DNA of 64,000 bases, from assembly GCF_030272615.1 (NCBI RefSeq), contig NC_081412.1, positions 476,849,657 to 476,913,656 of the forward strand, given 5' to 3'. Position numbers and translations under genes: made by a program. Numbering within the stretch: the first letter of the stretch is position 1; each line of letters starts with the position of its first letter. The notes under the pieces were generated by a model. That model saw nothing but the letters and a program-made list of their open reading frames with translations. It ran no database searches and had not been told where the DNA came from. Origin of the DNA: Cryptomeria japonica (Eukaryota > Streptophyta > Pinopsida > Cupressales > Cupressaceae). Below, piece after piece: positions 34,035-46,131 of this stretch.

Positions 34035-35727
34035 TGTTGGAAACTTTAGTTGTGTTGTTGCTTATGTTGTCATTGATGTCACTGTGTGTAGTGGGGATGT
34101 TTTAGATGGCATGGAAATGAATATTCAAATGTTGCTATGTTATTTTGTGATGATGTTGAGTAAGTATGAGGAATTTTCAAAAGGCGAGTGTAAGAAAAGT
34201 GTTAATATGCAGGAAACAATATCTATATGAAAAAAAAATTAATGTTTTCCACTAGTTCTTGAAGTTCATGGCTTGCGGTTCTAGATATAATGTCTATGTT
34301 CTGTGAATGTTATACTATCATGTTTTCAAGTTATCAGTTGCTTAGATGATGTAGTTGGTTGCTATGGTTCACTAATAGTAAGGTTTTCTATTAGGATTGG
34401 TTTGGAGAATGCTCTACGTTGCTCCGCTATGGTGAGTCAAGTATTGTAGTTTAGTGGACATGTTTATATGGTTCATATAGTGTTCTAGTTTAGTTTTTAG
34501 ATGTTTGTTTGATTGACAAGTGAGTTATATTTTTTTGTGTTCAGTGCTGTCAGCTATGATGGTCTTTGGCTGACTCAGGTGGTGTCTCTTATTTGTATCA
34601 TGCTATTTTGGTTAGTATATGCTTTTAATATTGAGTTAGGATGTTGATATGGGTCTCAGAATAGCGTGCGTAGATCCAAATTGAGTATTTTGTATTGGAT
34701 GATGTGTTTGGGTTGATTGGTTAACATGTTTTATTATTGTTCTACACATTACGGTTGATGCAAAATTTGGTGAATTTTCTAGTGTGTGCAATTCTTTGGA
34801 ACCATATTAAGAATATGTGTTGTGATGTGTTTGTGTCCCCTTTATCTCTTTGAGTGGACTGTATTATGTAGTTTTGGTCCAGGTGGCCATCTTTATGTAA
34901 TTCATGTTTACTTTGTCTATGGCTGACCTAGTCGAGGGTTTCAATGTACAATATTGTATAACGGATGTGAAAATGTTTGAGTTGAGGTATGGAGTGTGTG
35001 TGGATTGTTGAGAATTAGATGTGAATGATATGTGAGCAACAAAAGTGAAAATTTCAGTTTGTGATGAGCTTTGATGATCATATCTTCAGTGCAACATTAA
35101 GTTGAGACAATGATGTTTGCCATGATATTGTTTGCTTGACACAATGTTTCAAGGATAGTTTCATGATTAAGAGATCTTATTCATTAAAATTTATTATTCC
35201 CTATACCTGTTGAAAGACATTGTGTCATTTGGAAGCCTGTACAACTCTTTATATCTTGCCCTGAGATTGTATGTCTCAATATTGTAAGTCTTTTGTATCT
35301 TTCCCTAAGGTCACAGGCCTTAGTTTTGCAAGTCTTTTCAGGTGTAGTGTGATCCTTGGACTTTATCCTAAAATATTGTAACCAATTATTCATACTGCAA
35401 GTGTGATTCTCACCATGGTTTTTCCCTCCTTAAGTTTTCCATGTAAATCTGGTGTTCTTGTTATGTCGTTCTTTATGCTTTCATGTTTGATAATTGTAGT
35501 AAGAAGTTTGAAAGAGTATAAGTAAGTTAATTAAAGGTCCAGACCGAGTCACCGCTCTCTTAGTCTTGTGGTGTAATAAACACTATGCCTACACCTCCTT
35601 GCAAGGCTTTACAAATCTTTTTGGATTGTCTTGAACGAATCCGAACTGACTCAAATCCACTCTAAACTTATGAAACAAGTCAAGTCTTCTTGACAAAATT
35701 AAGAGGGGATTAATTTTCCCTCCAACA
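34035..35727 (+). repeat. Solo LTR, Copia-like, about 1693 bp
   Basis: It begins TGTTGGA and ends TCCAACA, a perfect 7-bp inverted terminus. Near its 3' end it has GGTTTTTCCCTCC...TTTTCCATGTAAATCTGGTG (35419-35453), the same signature as the Copia LTRs here. No internal region or second LTR is present. The flanks CTAAG and CTACA do not make a clean target duplication. The small minus ORF at 35184-35393 shows no homology. Confidence 0.75.
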
Positions 35728-35849
35728 CTACAAAAAACATCTCTAGATTCATTTTAAAAACAAACTAAAATTTACCTACACAATTAATCAAGATGACCAA
35801 AAATTGATCATAAAGAAAGGAAACAAAACCAATAGTGTCTGGTACCAAC
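35728..35849. other. Short flank between solo LTR and Tat copy 2
   Basis: 122 bp without features, probably continuing the old chromovirus LTR. Its last five bases, CCAAC (35845-35849), match CCAAT after Tat copy 2. Confidence 0.5.
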
Positions 35850-36961
35850 TGTATACACCTAAAAATGGTTTGAAGGAAATTAATTAAATAAGCAATTATT
35901 TAATTAATCCCCCTTCCTAATTTAATTGAATTCATTAGGCAATTTGATTCAATTCTCCCTTTCATCTACTTATTAATAAATCTAAGGATTTATTTAATAA
36001 GTTCATTTCAATAGCCCCCTTTGATTAATTAATTCAAATTAATTAATCTTCCCCCCCATTTAAATCAACTCTTCTAATCTTCTAATTAATTAAAACAAAT
36101 CAATTTATGAGTTGCTGAGAATTAATTAGTCTTTTCCTATTATTTTAATTTTTAAATTCAAATTACCCACATGCCTCCTAACTTCTAACCATCTAACCTA
36201 ACCATCCCTCTAACCTAACCCATTCCACCTAACCTTAGGTTTAACCAACTCTATCCTATCTTGCACATTCTAACCTCCTTATCCTAACCTCCTATGGTGT
36301 GGATATTTTCTTCTTGAGACACATGACACTTTGGCCACATGTCTCCTCTCTTGGACACTTGCCCTTTTATGAGCAAAGCTCCTTGATACTTGTCACCATA
36401 GAGATGACAGGTGTCTCTTCCTCCAACCTCTTCTCCAACCTCCTCCAATTTCACCCTTGATATCTTCAAACTCAATCTTGACCGTTGATTCCTACCACCT
36501 CACCCCTGGCATTGGAAATCCTATAAATATCCCCTATTTTGGAGCAAAAAGGATCCCATCTCATTATCAAATTAGGCATTGTTACTATAGGCATATCATT
36601 TGAGCATTATTGTTATAGGCAATTGTATTAGCTTAATTTGATCATTTTCTAGCTTAATTGCATCCTCATCATAGCTTAATCATGCATATCATTAGTTTAA
36701 TTAGTCTCTTTGATCAATTTAGCATAATAAATCCCATCTTTGCATATCATTATCATTTCAAATCCTCCATCTAGGTGTAGTCAAGTCATAGGGATTGCTT
36801 ATCTAGATCTGAGAGAAAATCCATACTCGCATCTCTTAGGAGGCAATAGATCGCTTTGTCATGGTTCATCTTTATTTGGTTTTAATTTGCTAACCATGCT
36901 TGTAATGATCTATTGAGTGTTTGTGTTGCAGCTGTAGGTATCACAATTCACATGCACAACA
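35850..36961 (+). repeat. 5' LTR of Tat copy 2
   Basis: It starts TGTATACACC and ends ...CACATGCACAACA just before the PBS. TATAAATA at 36522-36529 is the likely core promoter. It is closely similar to 44348-45444. No gene: the 36284-36475 minus frame is a chance ORF. Confidence 0.9.
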
Positions 36962-36964
36962 TTT

Positions 36965-36981
36965 TGGCGCCCACCGTGGGG
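36965..36981 (+). other. Primer-binding site of Tat copy 2
   Basis: TGGCGCCCACCGTGGGG, three bases after the LTR end. This is the form commonly seen in plant Tat/gypsy elements; I did not assign the tRNA. Confidence 0.85.
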
Positions 36982-39128
36982 CCGGAAAGCTCATTTTTGG
37001 CCTCTTAGCATCATCAAATTTCCAATTTAGCAGGTTTATGGCCGAGTCTGATTCAAAATTTCGTATGAGTTCCCTTTTTGCCTCGTACGAGTTCCTTTGT
37101 GTCCTCATACAAGCAGAGACAATTGTCATACGATCAAGTGATAATTGTCGTACGAAATTCTGTTTCTGTGTTTTCAAAACAAATTACATTTTAGGGTTTT
37201 CATGCTTCAATTTGGTTATTACTAATGCTAACCATGGTCTGTTTGTGAGTTTTTCAGCAGCCTAACTGGTTTTTGCAGGATGATTGTCAAATATTATGCT
37301 TGTCAAAGCTTCATTTCATCCAAACATCATGACTACTAATGTATCTATTTTGCAGGTTGCCTAGGAGGACTCAACCAAATTTTATGTCTTCTTTAAACTT
37401 TCTAGGCACAATTATTTTTACTAAAGGAACTGAACAAACATGTATTATGTGTTTTGATGAAAGGCGAGTATGCTCTCACCTTTCTTAGGTGATCAGAAAG
37501 CCAGACTCATCCTTTTCTTTCATTAGTGCATATCATTAGCGGGCCTGCCCTCCCGAGGAGCCTATAAGGCTAAAGCCATTAAGGTCGGTGAGAGGGGAAT
37601 GACCCAAGTGGGAACGGCTAACACCAAGTACGCCAACCCCCTATAAAATAAATGTGATTTGATGAAAATCAAGTCAACGAAAGTGCTCGGGAATAGCTCT
37701 CCTACATACCTTCGGGTATATCAAACCTTGGTTTTCAAGGCTGGGAGACCTCTTAATTGAGTTTATACCCCGACGCGTCGAACAGATCCCTTACTAGTTC
37801 CAATTAAATTAGAAGCTACTCGATTCACCTCCGAAAGGGGGATAATCTTTGTGCAAGAGAGATAGTAACTCTCCCAAGACACTTGCCATATCGTTCCCCC
37901 ATTAGCGTTTGAAGTCGGATAATACTACATTGAGAATCCATTGCATGAGACTCAACAACCGTATTCTGATTAGCTATTGGGTGTGTACCTAAGCTTGCAA
38001 GCAAAGGTTTTCTCTCTCATCCAACTTCCTTAGGTAGCGTATTATTCTTGAGGTCACTTAACATATCACGTGTTTGTTGTGTCTTTGTCCCTAAAACAGA
38101 AAATCAAACATCTAAGAAACTGGAAAACAAAAGTAAAACATCAAACTTCATCGATAAAAAATCTGTCCAAACAAAGTTCCTGTCTTTGTTTTGTCCTTTT
38201 TCGTATGAGCTTGTTAGTTTGTCATACGAGGCATCTAGTTTATCGTCTGGTCCAGTGAGAATTGTCGTACGAGCTAGTTTAGTAGAAAAATTTGGGTTAT
38301 CTTTTTATCGTCCGGTCTAGTGAGAATTTTCGTACGAGCCAGTTTAGTAGGGAATTTTGTGTCATCATTTGTCATCTGTTTCTGTGAGAAAAATCATACG
38401 AGTTTATGTCTTTTGTCGTGCAAAGTTTCTGGTTTGTTGTATGAGCCTGTCTAAATTTTTGTTCGGGGCTATATAATCTGTTGTACGAATTTATGTCTTT
38501 GTCTGCCTAGAACTGTCTTCTTGCATGTCTTTTTCAGATCTGTCATATTTGCTTGGTTAGTTTACAGTGAGCATAAATACTTGTTATCAGTCATTGTGTG
38601 CTTGGATTGTCTCCTTTGTTCTCTTGGTCAAGTTATCATTTGTCAAATTGGACTCTAGAAATAGACACCTCAAGATTTTCAAGTATTCACATTCAACAAG
38701 TTCAAGATCTAAACATCTCAAAGTGCATCATCACCCTCTTTGATAAACTGATCACTCAAAACATAGTTTCTCATCAGGACTATCATCATCTATCATGAAA
38801 CTACAACACTTGGTTAGGATAACCTTGTCCCACATCATAGGATATATCATTCCTATTGGACCTGGTTTTTATCAAATCATCATCATTGCACTCCAAAACC
38901 GAATATCGAAAAACTTGCAAACTTTTAAACACTTGAATCATCTTTTCGTGTCATAACATTTTATCACCTTTACATTGACAGTTGATCACTTATCGAAACA
39001 ACTTTTGGACAATCGAATCCTAGCACAGTATTTAACACACGTATATGCTCATTTTAACTAGGGCGTAGAGACATAAGATCGCTGAAACAGAAATTAAAAC
39101 TTTTGAAATAGTTGAAAATCATATCAAC
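36982..39128 (+). other. Long untranslated leader of Tat copy 2
   Basis: 2.1 kb without a supported gene. It carries repeated TCGTACGA palindromes and near matches (see the separate repeat entry). A more GC-rich stretch at 37545-37900 (CCTGCCCTCCCGAGGAG...) may be structured leader RNA. Small frames at 36921-37265, 38048-38320 and 38598-38798 look accidental. A recognisable gag capsid domain is absent. Confidence 0.65.
37056..38490. repeat. TCGTACGA palindrome cluster in Tat leader
   Basis: Exact TCGTACGA at 37083, 37148, 38265 and 38330. Close variants (CATACGA, TCGTATGA, TTGTACGA) occur near 37058, 37129, 38203, 38223, 38394 and 38474. Around 38220-38345 they sit in imperfect repeats sharing CAGTGAGAATT/TAGTGAGAATT. 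Function unknown. Confidence 0.7.
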
Positions 39129-40601
39129 ATGGCATACCAAAACAAAATACAAGAAGACATAACAAGCCACCATATCAAAGAAATCAAACAAGTCCAAAAT
39201 CAAAATCCAACTATGTCAAAACCTCACAAGGATTCAAATGCATCTCCAAATAAAGGTGGCTCTTTTATGCAACTCTTAAAGAGATCCCTAAAGGATTTTG
39301 CCAAAGAAGATCAAAATCGCGCACCTATGTCTAGCAAAGGTTCATCCCCCCATAAGAAAATTGACTCTCCAAAGGCATCTATTCCTACACCTCTTGAAAT
39401 CTTGCAAGAACCTTCCATAGCATCATCACCAAACAATATACCCATCAAACCTATTTTAGAGGATCCTATTCAAAGCTCATCTGCTTCATATCCAAGCATT
39501 GATTCCTTGCAATATCCCCATAACACTCCCTTGCAAATTGAAGTCCTCATTCATAGAATGCTTGTTGAACATGTCCTAATAGATGGTGGAGTTGGCTTAA
39601 ACATTTTCTCATTGAGTCTAGTCCGTGCTCTAGGTTATTCAGAAGATGCAGTTGATCCCTAGAAAAAGATAACAATCAAAGCATATGATGAAGAAGAGCA
39701 TTCCTCTAAAGGAATTATGATATTACCCCTCAGAGTGGGAACTTTGCAAAAAGACACAGCATGCCAAGTTCTAGACTTGGATTTACCATACAACATACTC
39801 TTGGGAAGACCATGGATACATGACATACATGCTATTCCATCAACATGTCATCAGTGCCTGAAATTTCCATACAATGGACAGGAAATCACGATCTCAACAG
39901 AATCAAATCCATTGGAGTGCTATAGTAATCTAAAACCAACTCAAGAGGTCATTATTATACATAATAGAGAGACATCATCTTCAAGCACACAATCCAAGGA
40001 ACAATCATTTGCATCAATTTTGTCAAGCATGGAAAAACAAATGCAACTAAGAGATCGAGGGAACGAAGAATATTAACTATCATGGAAAAACAAACAAGAG
40101 CAACTTGAAATTGAAAGGGAAGAAGAAGATGTAGATGTTGATGTAGTTCATGCGTATGTAGGGCAAACATTAGGAACTATCCCACTTGAATTAGAATCAC
40201 ATTCAGCTGATTTGGACTTAATCAAGGACAATCAGGAGCTCCTTGTGTGAGGTCATTCTGACGAGAGTATCATTCTAGACATGGAAATACATATTGAAAG
40301 CTCTGACATCTCTATCATGACCCCTAATATCTTTGACATTATTCAACATGAGGATCCTTTATCCTTAATCCCTCTTGAACCTATGGACTGGGAAAATGAA
40401 GGACATACTGCCATTGATACCTTTCCTAATGACAATGCCATATCCATATATCTTAATGCAATTGAACCAACAACAACTCTCACTGGGAATTTCAACAACG
40501 CATCTTCCAGTCAAGTGGGTGCCAAATCTCCTAGTCGCAAAAGTGAAAATAAGAAAACAATATCAGGACTAATGCTGAAAACCATTTATTGGCAACATTA
40601 G
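39129..40601 (+). pseudogene. Tat copy 2 gag-tail/protease ORF, broken
   Basis: Frame 3 runs from ATG 39129, through TAG 39660, TAA 40074 and TGA near 40248, to TAG 40599. The N-terminal 130 residues are Ser/Pro/Lys-rich and not identifiable. The retropepsin-like part has VLIDGGVGLNIFSLSLVRALGY (about 39571-39636; family D-G-G/S-A-G-L-N) and PYNILLGRPWIHDIHAIPST (about 39787-39843). These are the two landmark motifs of the gypsy Tat protease. TAG 39660 is at a probable Trp site. After 40281 the chain is acidic and unassigned. The frame then shifts near 40560 into the pol remnant. Confidence 0.75.
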
Positions 40602-42649
40602 ACCGAGAAAAAGTAAAAATAAAGGACACATCTAACGGTGAAAACCTCCTCGAGGCACCAGAAGATGGGAGACTTGACACCTTACCTAAATACTATCAAG
40701 AAAGGTCATCAATTTTGATAGAATCAACAGAGGCAGTTACCATTGGCACAACTGATCTACATGCAACAACTTCTCTATCAAAACATGAAGTACATAAATA
40801 TTTAGAACTCTTCAAAATAAGGCAAATCAATTTTACCTGGTCATATGCAGATATTCCAGGGTTCGATCCAGATCTTATAATACATCACCCGAATATCAGT
40901 CCAGGAGCAGGCATCAATAATGGAACACAACATGGATTAGGAGCAGGTATTCTATTCATCACACGAAAATGTCATACAATTCCAAAAGCATACAAATTAA
41001 GATTTCCATGCACCAACAATACAATAGAATATGAAGCTTTGGTTATAGGCATCAAAATGGCTATAGAATGGAACATTACACAACTTCAAGTCTTTGGAGA
41101 CTCTCAGCTCATCATCAATCAAATCAATGACAATTATCAAACAAAGGATGAAAAGTTAATGCCTTATAAAAAGATGGTTGATGATATCAAGAAATACTTT
41201 GTAGAAATAACTTTTCAGCATATTCCAAGGAATGACAACAAAACAAGAAATGCCATGGCTACACTTGCTTCTCTACTTCAGACACAGGAAAATCAACAAC
41301 GTTATGAATTCTTGGTGGAAGAGTTGTTTTACCCTGCTCATAATTGTCTTGATTCCCAAACTATTTGTCACCTTGTTGGGCATGATTCCTCCCGTTATGG
41401 CCAAACTTACACATACTTGAAAGATAATATCCTCCCTCCCAACTTATCGAAAAATCAAAAAAGAAACTCTATTCACTAATCCTCCCATTATACTCTCATC
41501 GTGGATACCTTGTTTAAACGAGGTCTAGACGGTACTCTTTTCAGATGTCTTGAACAAGAAGAATCTAAGAAGGCCTTAAATGAAGTCCATAACGACATTT
41601 GTGGCACTCATTCAAGTGGTCTTACCCTTTCGAAAAAACTCATATGCTTGGGCTATTATTGGCCAACTATGGAATGAGATTCTTTTCAGATAGCTAGAAC
41701 ATGCAAACAATGTCAGATCCATGGGAATTTGATTCATGCACTAGCACAAGAACTTCATGCTTTGGCAACATCTTGGCCTTTCTATCAATGGGGTCTTGAT
41801 CTAGTAGGAAAGATAAATCCTTCTTCATCTAATGGTCACAAATTCATCTTGGTCGCTACAAAATATTTCACAAAATGGATTGAGGCAGTACCTCTCACAA
41901 ATATCACAGAAAAATAAATTGTTGCATTTATCTTGAATTACATCATCTGTTGCTATGGAATACCCATGACCATTATCACTGATAATGGGTGACTGTTCAA
42001 GAATCAGGATGTACAAGAGCTATGTGAGAAATTCAAGATCCAACACAAATTTTCCACACCCTACTATCCACAAGGGAATGGGCAAGTAGAAGCATCAAAC
42101 AAAAATATTCTGAAAATCCTCAAAAAGATAGTGAATGATGCTGGAAGAGATTGACATATTCAATTAAACCCCGCTCTATGGGCCTACTGTACCAGTATCC
42201 ACACACCAACAAGTGCCACACCTTTCTCTCTTGTTTATGGATCAGAATCAATACTACCAATAGAAGGAGAGATACCTTCTCTATGAGTATCACTAAAAGG
42301 TCTTATCCCAGATGAAGAACAATGAGTATCTAGATTGTTGGAGTTAGAATTGATCCATGAATGAAGACAAAATGCCTTTGATCATTTAAAGGTATATCAA
42401 CAAAGAATGTGTCAAAGTTATAATCACAGGGGCAAACCATGAGTCTTTCAAGTTGGGGAACTAGTACTAAAGGAAAATCCACGCAACCAGGCAGATCAAG
42501 AAAAACAAGGAAAGTTTGAACCAAATTGGTTAGGTCTGTTTGTGGTCACAACAGTATTTGGGTCAGGAGCATATCAACTATCAACACAGGACGAAGATCA
42601 GCTCGAAGAACCCATCAATAGCATGCATCTGAAGAAGTTTTATGTCTAA
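40589..42649 (+). pseudogene. pol: Tat copy 2 pol remnant: RT N-edge fused to second RNase H, then integrase
   Basis: The first 100 residues end in FTWSYADIPGFDPDLIIHH (about 40832-40888), the segment just before the RT palm. Within about 30 bases (40890-40930) the reading jumps to THGLGAGILF-like sequence of the second RNase H. RT and RNase H (over 1 kb in copy 1 alone) and the YFDGS motif are gone. Second RNase H continues with EYEALVIG and VFGDSQLI; KTRNAMA near 41240 replaces the family Asp. Integrase zinc region and core follow (WGLDLVGKI, IITDNG, STPYYPQGNGQ). Stops: TGA 41675, TAA 41915, TGA 41990, TGA 42152, TGA 42284, TGA 42323, TGA 42362, TGA 42440. It ends KKFYV at 42649. Confidence 0.9.
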
Positions 42650-42778
42650 AAAAGTAGAAAATCCCCCCCCAAAAAGTGAAAAAGCAAAGAAATAAAAAAA
42701 AAAAGTGAAAAAGAAGAAAAATCCCCCAAAAGTGAAAAAGCAAAAAAAATCCAAAAAAATCAAATATGAGAAAAAGTG
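42650..42778 (+). repeat. A-rich tandem repeats after Tat copy 2 pol
   Basis: Imperfect units built from AAAAGTGAAAAAGCAAA and C-runs, at the same place as the block after copy 1. Confidence 0.75.
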
Positions 42779-44347
42779 CAATAAAAACAGATGGTGAAAA
42801 CCTGGCAAATAGGCGCTATTTGTCCGCTAGCTCTTCCATCTATTAGTTCATGCATCCTTTCATTTGCATTTCATTTTGAATCAGCGTTGTTCATATCCAT
42901 AATAAAGCCTTGTACATACACAGGCATCCTAGGTGGCTTCTTGCCATAGTTTGGATCATTGGGTATATCTTACTGAATTTGTTTCTAGGCTTGGGGCAAA
43001 ATTTTTGATCATTTTGAGCTTAATCAAACAGGAAGAACAACAGTTAGGTAACCCTTATCAAGCGAAAACTGAGACACATCCAACATTGAGCATGAGATCA
43101 AATTATCAACCATCAAACTATCACAAAGATAGTCTAAGCACATCACACACTTTTCAATGGATGATATCTTTTGGATAATGATTTTAGCATGATTGTTCAA
43201 CTTTTCTATCTTGATTTTTGCTATCATGGTTTCTGAGTGACTCCAAGATGTCTTTGACTAGAGGAACAAGGAAGGAACATGATATTTTTATTGTCTGTTA
43301 TCTATAAATTAATCATTAATATGTGCAAATTTGTCTCGAGACATGATCATCGGAGTATCATCAAAGACATTTCTGATTTGCGTATTGAAATGATTAATAC
43401 TGCCTGTTTTATGCAAGCAACACTCAGGTCATCTTGGTTCAATTATACCTCGATGCTTGTGCTAACTTGCCATATCAAAATCCAAGAAAGTCGTGCTCAG
43501 GTCATCATGGTTTAATTATACCATTGATGTTTGCACTCACTTCCCACATTTTAAAAAGCTCAATGATGATAAAAAACAATAACCCAGTGGCTGGTCCGGT
43601 CGTAGCTTTGCATTTAGCTTGCATTTCATTCTTGCATGGGATCCCACATACTCATTTTATCCAAGGTTAAATCTATCGCAAGAATCATCAAGGTATCATC
43701 ATAAGTGTATACACAATCAGACTGATGACTCATCTCTCTCCAGATATTATCGACCCAGCGAAAATCTTATGCTACCCTCTCAACAAAACCAACATCAACA
43801 TATCTGAATCTTCCTGCAATTTGATATCAACAAACTATTCGTTCTTTATCCAATCAACCTTATCAATTCTATCAATCAATCACATCTAAATCTATTCTAT
43901 CATGTCTTATACAGGATGTATCTTTCCTGAAACCAGATGTTTTGATCAAGTCTTATACAGGATATATCGTTCCTGAAACCAGACACTTTGATCATCTTTG
44001 TCTTATATAGGAGGTGTCATTCCTGAAACAAGACTGAATCTCGATCTTACCAATCTAATCAATCAAGCTTTATCAATAATCAAGAACCACATCACCATGA
44101 TCTTAGAACTCGCATTTTCATCAACCACAGTTGTAGAAATCAAATCATTTTTAATCGGGATTTCAATTTCGCAAAGATCCAAACATTCCAAAGGTCAATT
44201 ATCTTAATTGATCTCCTGAGGGGGCATCATCATATCACAATTTATCAATCAATAGCTGGGGTATCCTATCAAACCAATATCATTATCAAAATGAGATTAT
44301 TCTTTGAATCAACGCGTCATCACACCTCGCTTCAAAGAGGGGCAAAA
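42779..44347 (+). other. Tat copy 2 3' noncoding region and polypurine tract
   Basis: Closely matched to 21986-23573. TCTTATAC repeats start near 43913, 43949 and 43999. AAAGAGGGGCAAAA (44334-44347) directly precedes the LTR. Small frames (42933-43178, 43279-43515, 43434-43670) are not conserved as proteins. Confidence 0.75.
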
Positions 44348-45444
44348 TGTATACACCTAAAAATGGTCTGAAGATAATTAATTAAATAAGCAATTATTTA
44401 ATTAATCCCCCTTCCCAATTTAATTGAATTCATTAGGCAATTTGATTAAATTCTCCCTTTCATCTACTTATTAATAAATCTAAGGATTTATTTAATAAGT
44501 TCGTTTCAATAGTCCCCTTTGATTAATTAATCTTCCCCCCCATTTAAATCAATTCTTCTAATCCTCTAATTAATTAAAACAAATCAATTTATGAGTTGTT
44601 GAGAATTAATTAGTCTTTTCCTATTATTTTAATTTTTAAATTCAAATTACCCACATGCCTCCTAACTTCTAATCATCTAACCTAACCATCCCTCTAACCT
44701 AACCCATTCTACCTAACCTTGGGTTTAACCAACCCTATCCTATCTTGCACATTCTAACCTCCTTATCCTAACCTCCTATGGTGTGGATATTTTCTTCTTG
44801 AGACACATGGCACTTTGGCCATATGTCTACTCTCTTGGGCACTTCCCTTTTATGAGCAAAGCTCCTTGACACTTGTCACCACAGAGATGACAAGTGTCTC
44901 TTCCTCCAACCTCTTCTCCAACCTCCTCCAATTTCACCCTTGATATCTTCAGACTCAATCTTGACCATTGATTCCTGCCACCTCACCCCTAGCCTTGGAA
45001 ATCCTATAAATATCCCCTATTTTGGAGCACAAAGGATCCCATCTTATTTTCAATTTAGGCATTTTTACTATAGGCATATCATTTGAGCATTATTGTTATA
45101 GACAATTGCATTATCTTAATTTGATAATTTTCTAGCTTAATTGAATCATCATCATAGCTTAATCATGCATATCATTAGTTTAATTAGTCTCTTGGATCAA
45201 TTTAGCATAATCAATCTCATCTTTGCATATCATTATCATTTCAAATCCTCCATCTAGGTGTAGTCAAGTCATTGGGATTGCTTATCTAGATCTGAGAGCA
45301 AATCCATACTCGCATCTCTTAGGAGTCGATGGATCACTTTGTCATGGTTTATATTTATTTGGTTTTAATTTTCTAACCATTCTTGTAATGATCTATTGAG
45401 TGTTTGTGTTGCAGCTGTAGGTATCACACTTCACAGGCACGATA
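44348..45444 (+). repeat. 3' LTR of Tat copy 2
   Basis: Starts TGTATACACC after the polypurine tract. TATAAATA lies at 45005-45012. The end is placed by alignment with the 5' LTR; it now reads ATA where the 5' LTR has ACA. Confidence 0.9.
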
Positions 45445-46131
45445 CCAATAACGACACATGTAAAATAATCTAATTGATTTCCAATATCATATGATTAAAT
45501 ACAACTCCATAATGAGTGTTCAATTATACAATTACATTAATAATTACAATGCCTTAAATCATTATACATAAGATACATTGTTTGTATTGAGAGTCTGAAA
45601 GCATGAGAAAGAGAGGGAAGTGTGGATTTGAAACTGATCCTCAAAGCCAAAAACTCTAGTCCCCAATGGTGGTTTGCAATGCCACCTAACCATGTGGAAC
45701 CTTGAGGTCCACTCCACCATTCTCATGGAGATAGTCACACAATCAAAACACTCATACAAGAATACTCATGAGGATAGATAAGATTACACATATGCCAAAG
45801 ATGGATCTTACATGCCATATATGAATAACACACAAAAAACATGAATCACACATGTCATGCATGATCATAGAGAAACATCAAGATAGCAAGCTACCCAACA
45901 ATACTAAGTCACCACTAAATGAGAGATAATGACATTAATAGCAACACTAAAATGAGAAGGAGGCACCATATCAAGGAGTAACACCAAATTTACATGAAGC
46001 AGAATACCAAAATAAATCATCATAATGAGAGAAAAGCAACATCTCTCAGGTTCTACTCAACTACTAAGACTTAGATGCTAGAGTTTCAAGTATAGGGAGT
46101 GTTATCATGTGTGCTCAAAAGGATGACACAA
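45445..46131 (-). other. Gene-free flank, probably old chromovirus LTR segment
   Basis: No ORF or repeat of its own. Its place and spacing fit an interrupted minus-strand chromovirus LTR, but direct similarity here is weak. Confidence 0.4.

Larger units (their letters stand above)
35850..45444 (+). mobile_element. Tat-type Ty3/gypsy element, copy 2, both LTRs, internally deleted
   Basis: LTRs at 35850-36961 and 44348-45444, a PBS, a long leader, a gag/protease-like ORF, a pol remnant and a polypurine tract. Target duplication CCAAC (35845-35849) and CCAAT (45445-45449), one C-to-T apart. RT, the first RNase H and the first catalytic Asp of the second RNase H are missing. The element was therefore non-autonomous, or became so by later deletion. 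Confidence 0.92.

Noticed and set aside
36921-37265. 114-residue ORF overlapping LTR end and PBS
   Set aside because: Runs across the LTR/PBS boundary and the TCGTACGA repeats; composition is not protein-like.
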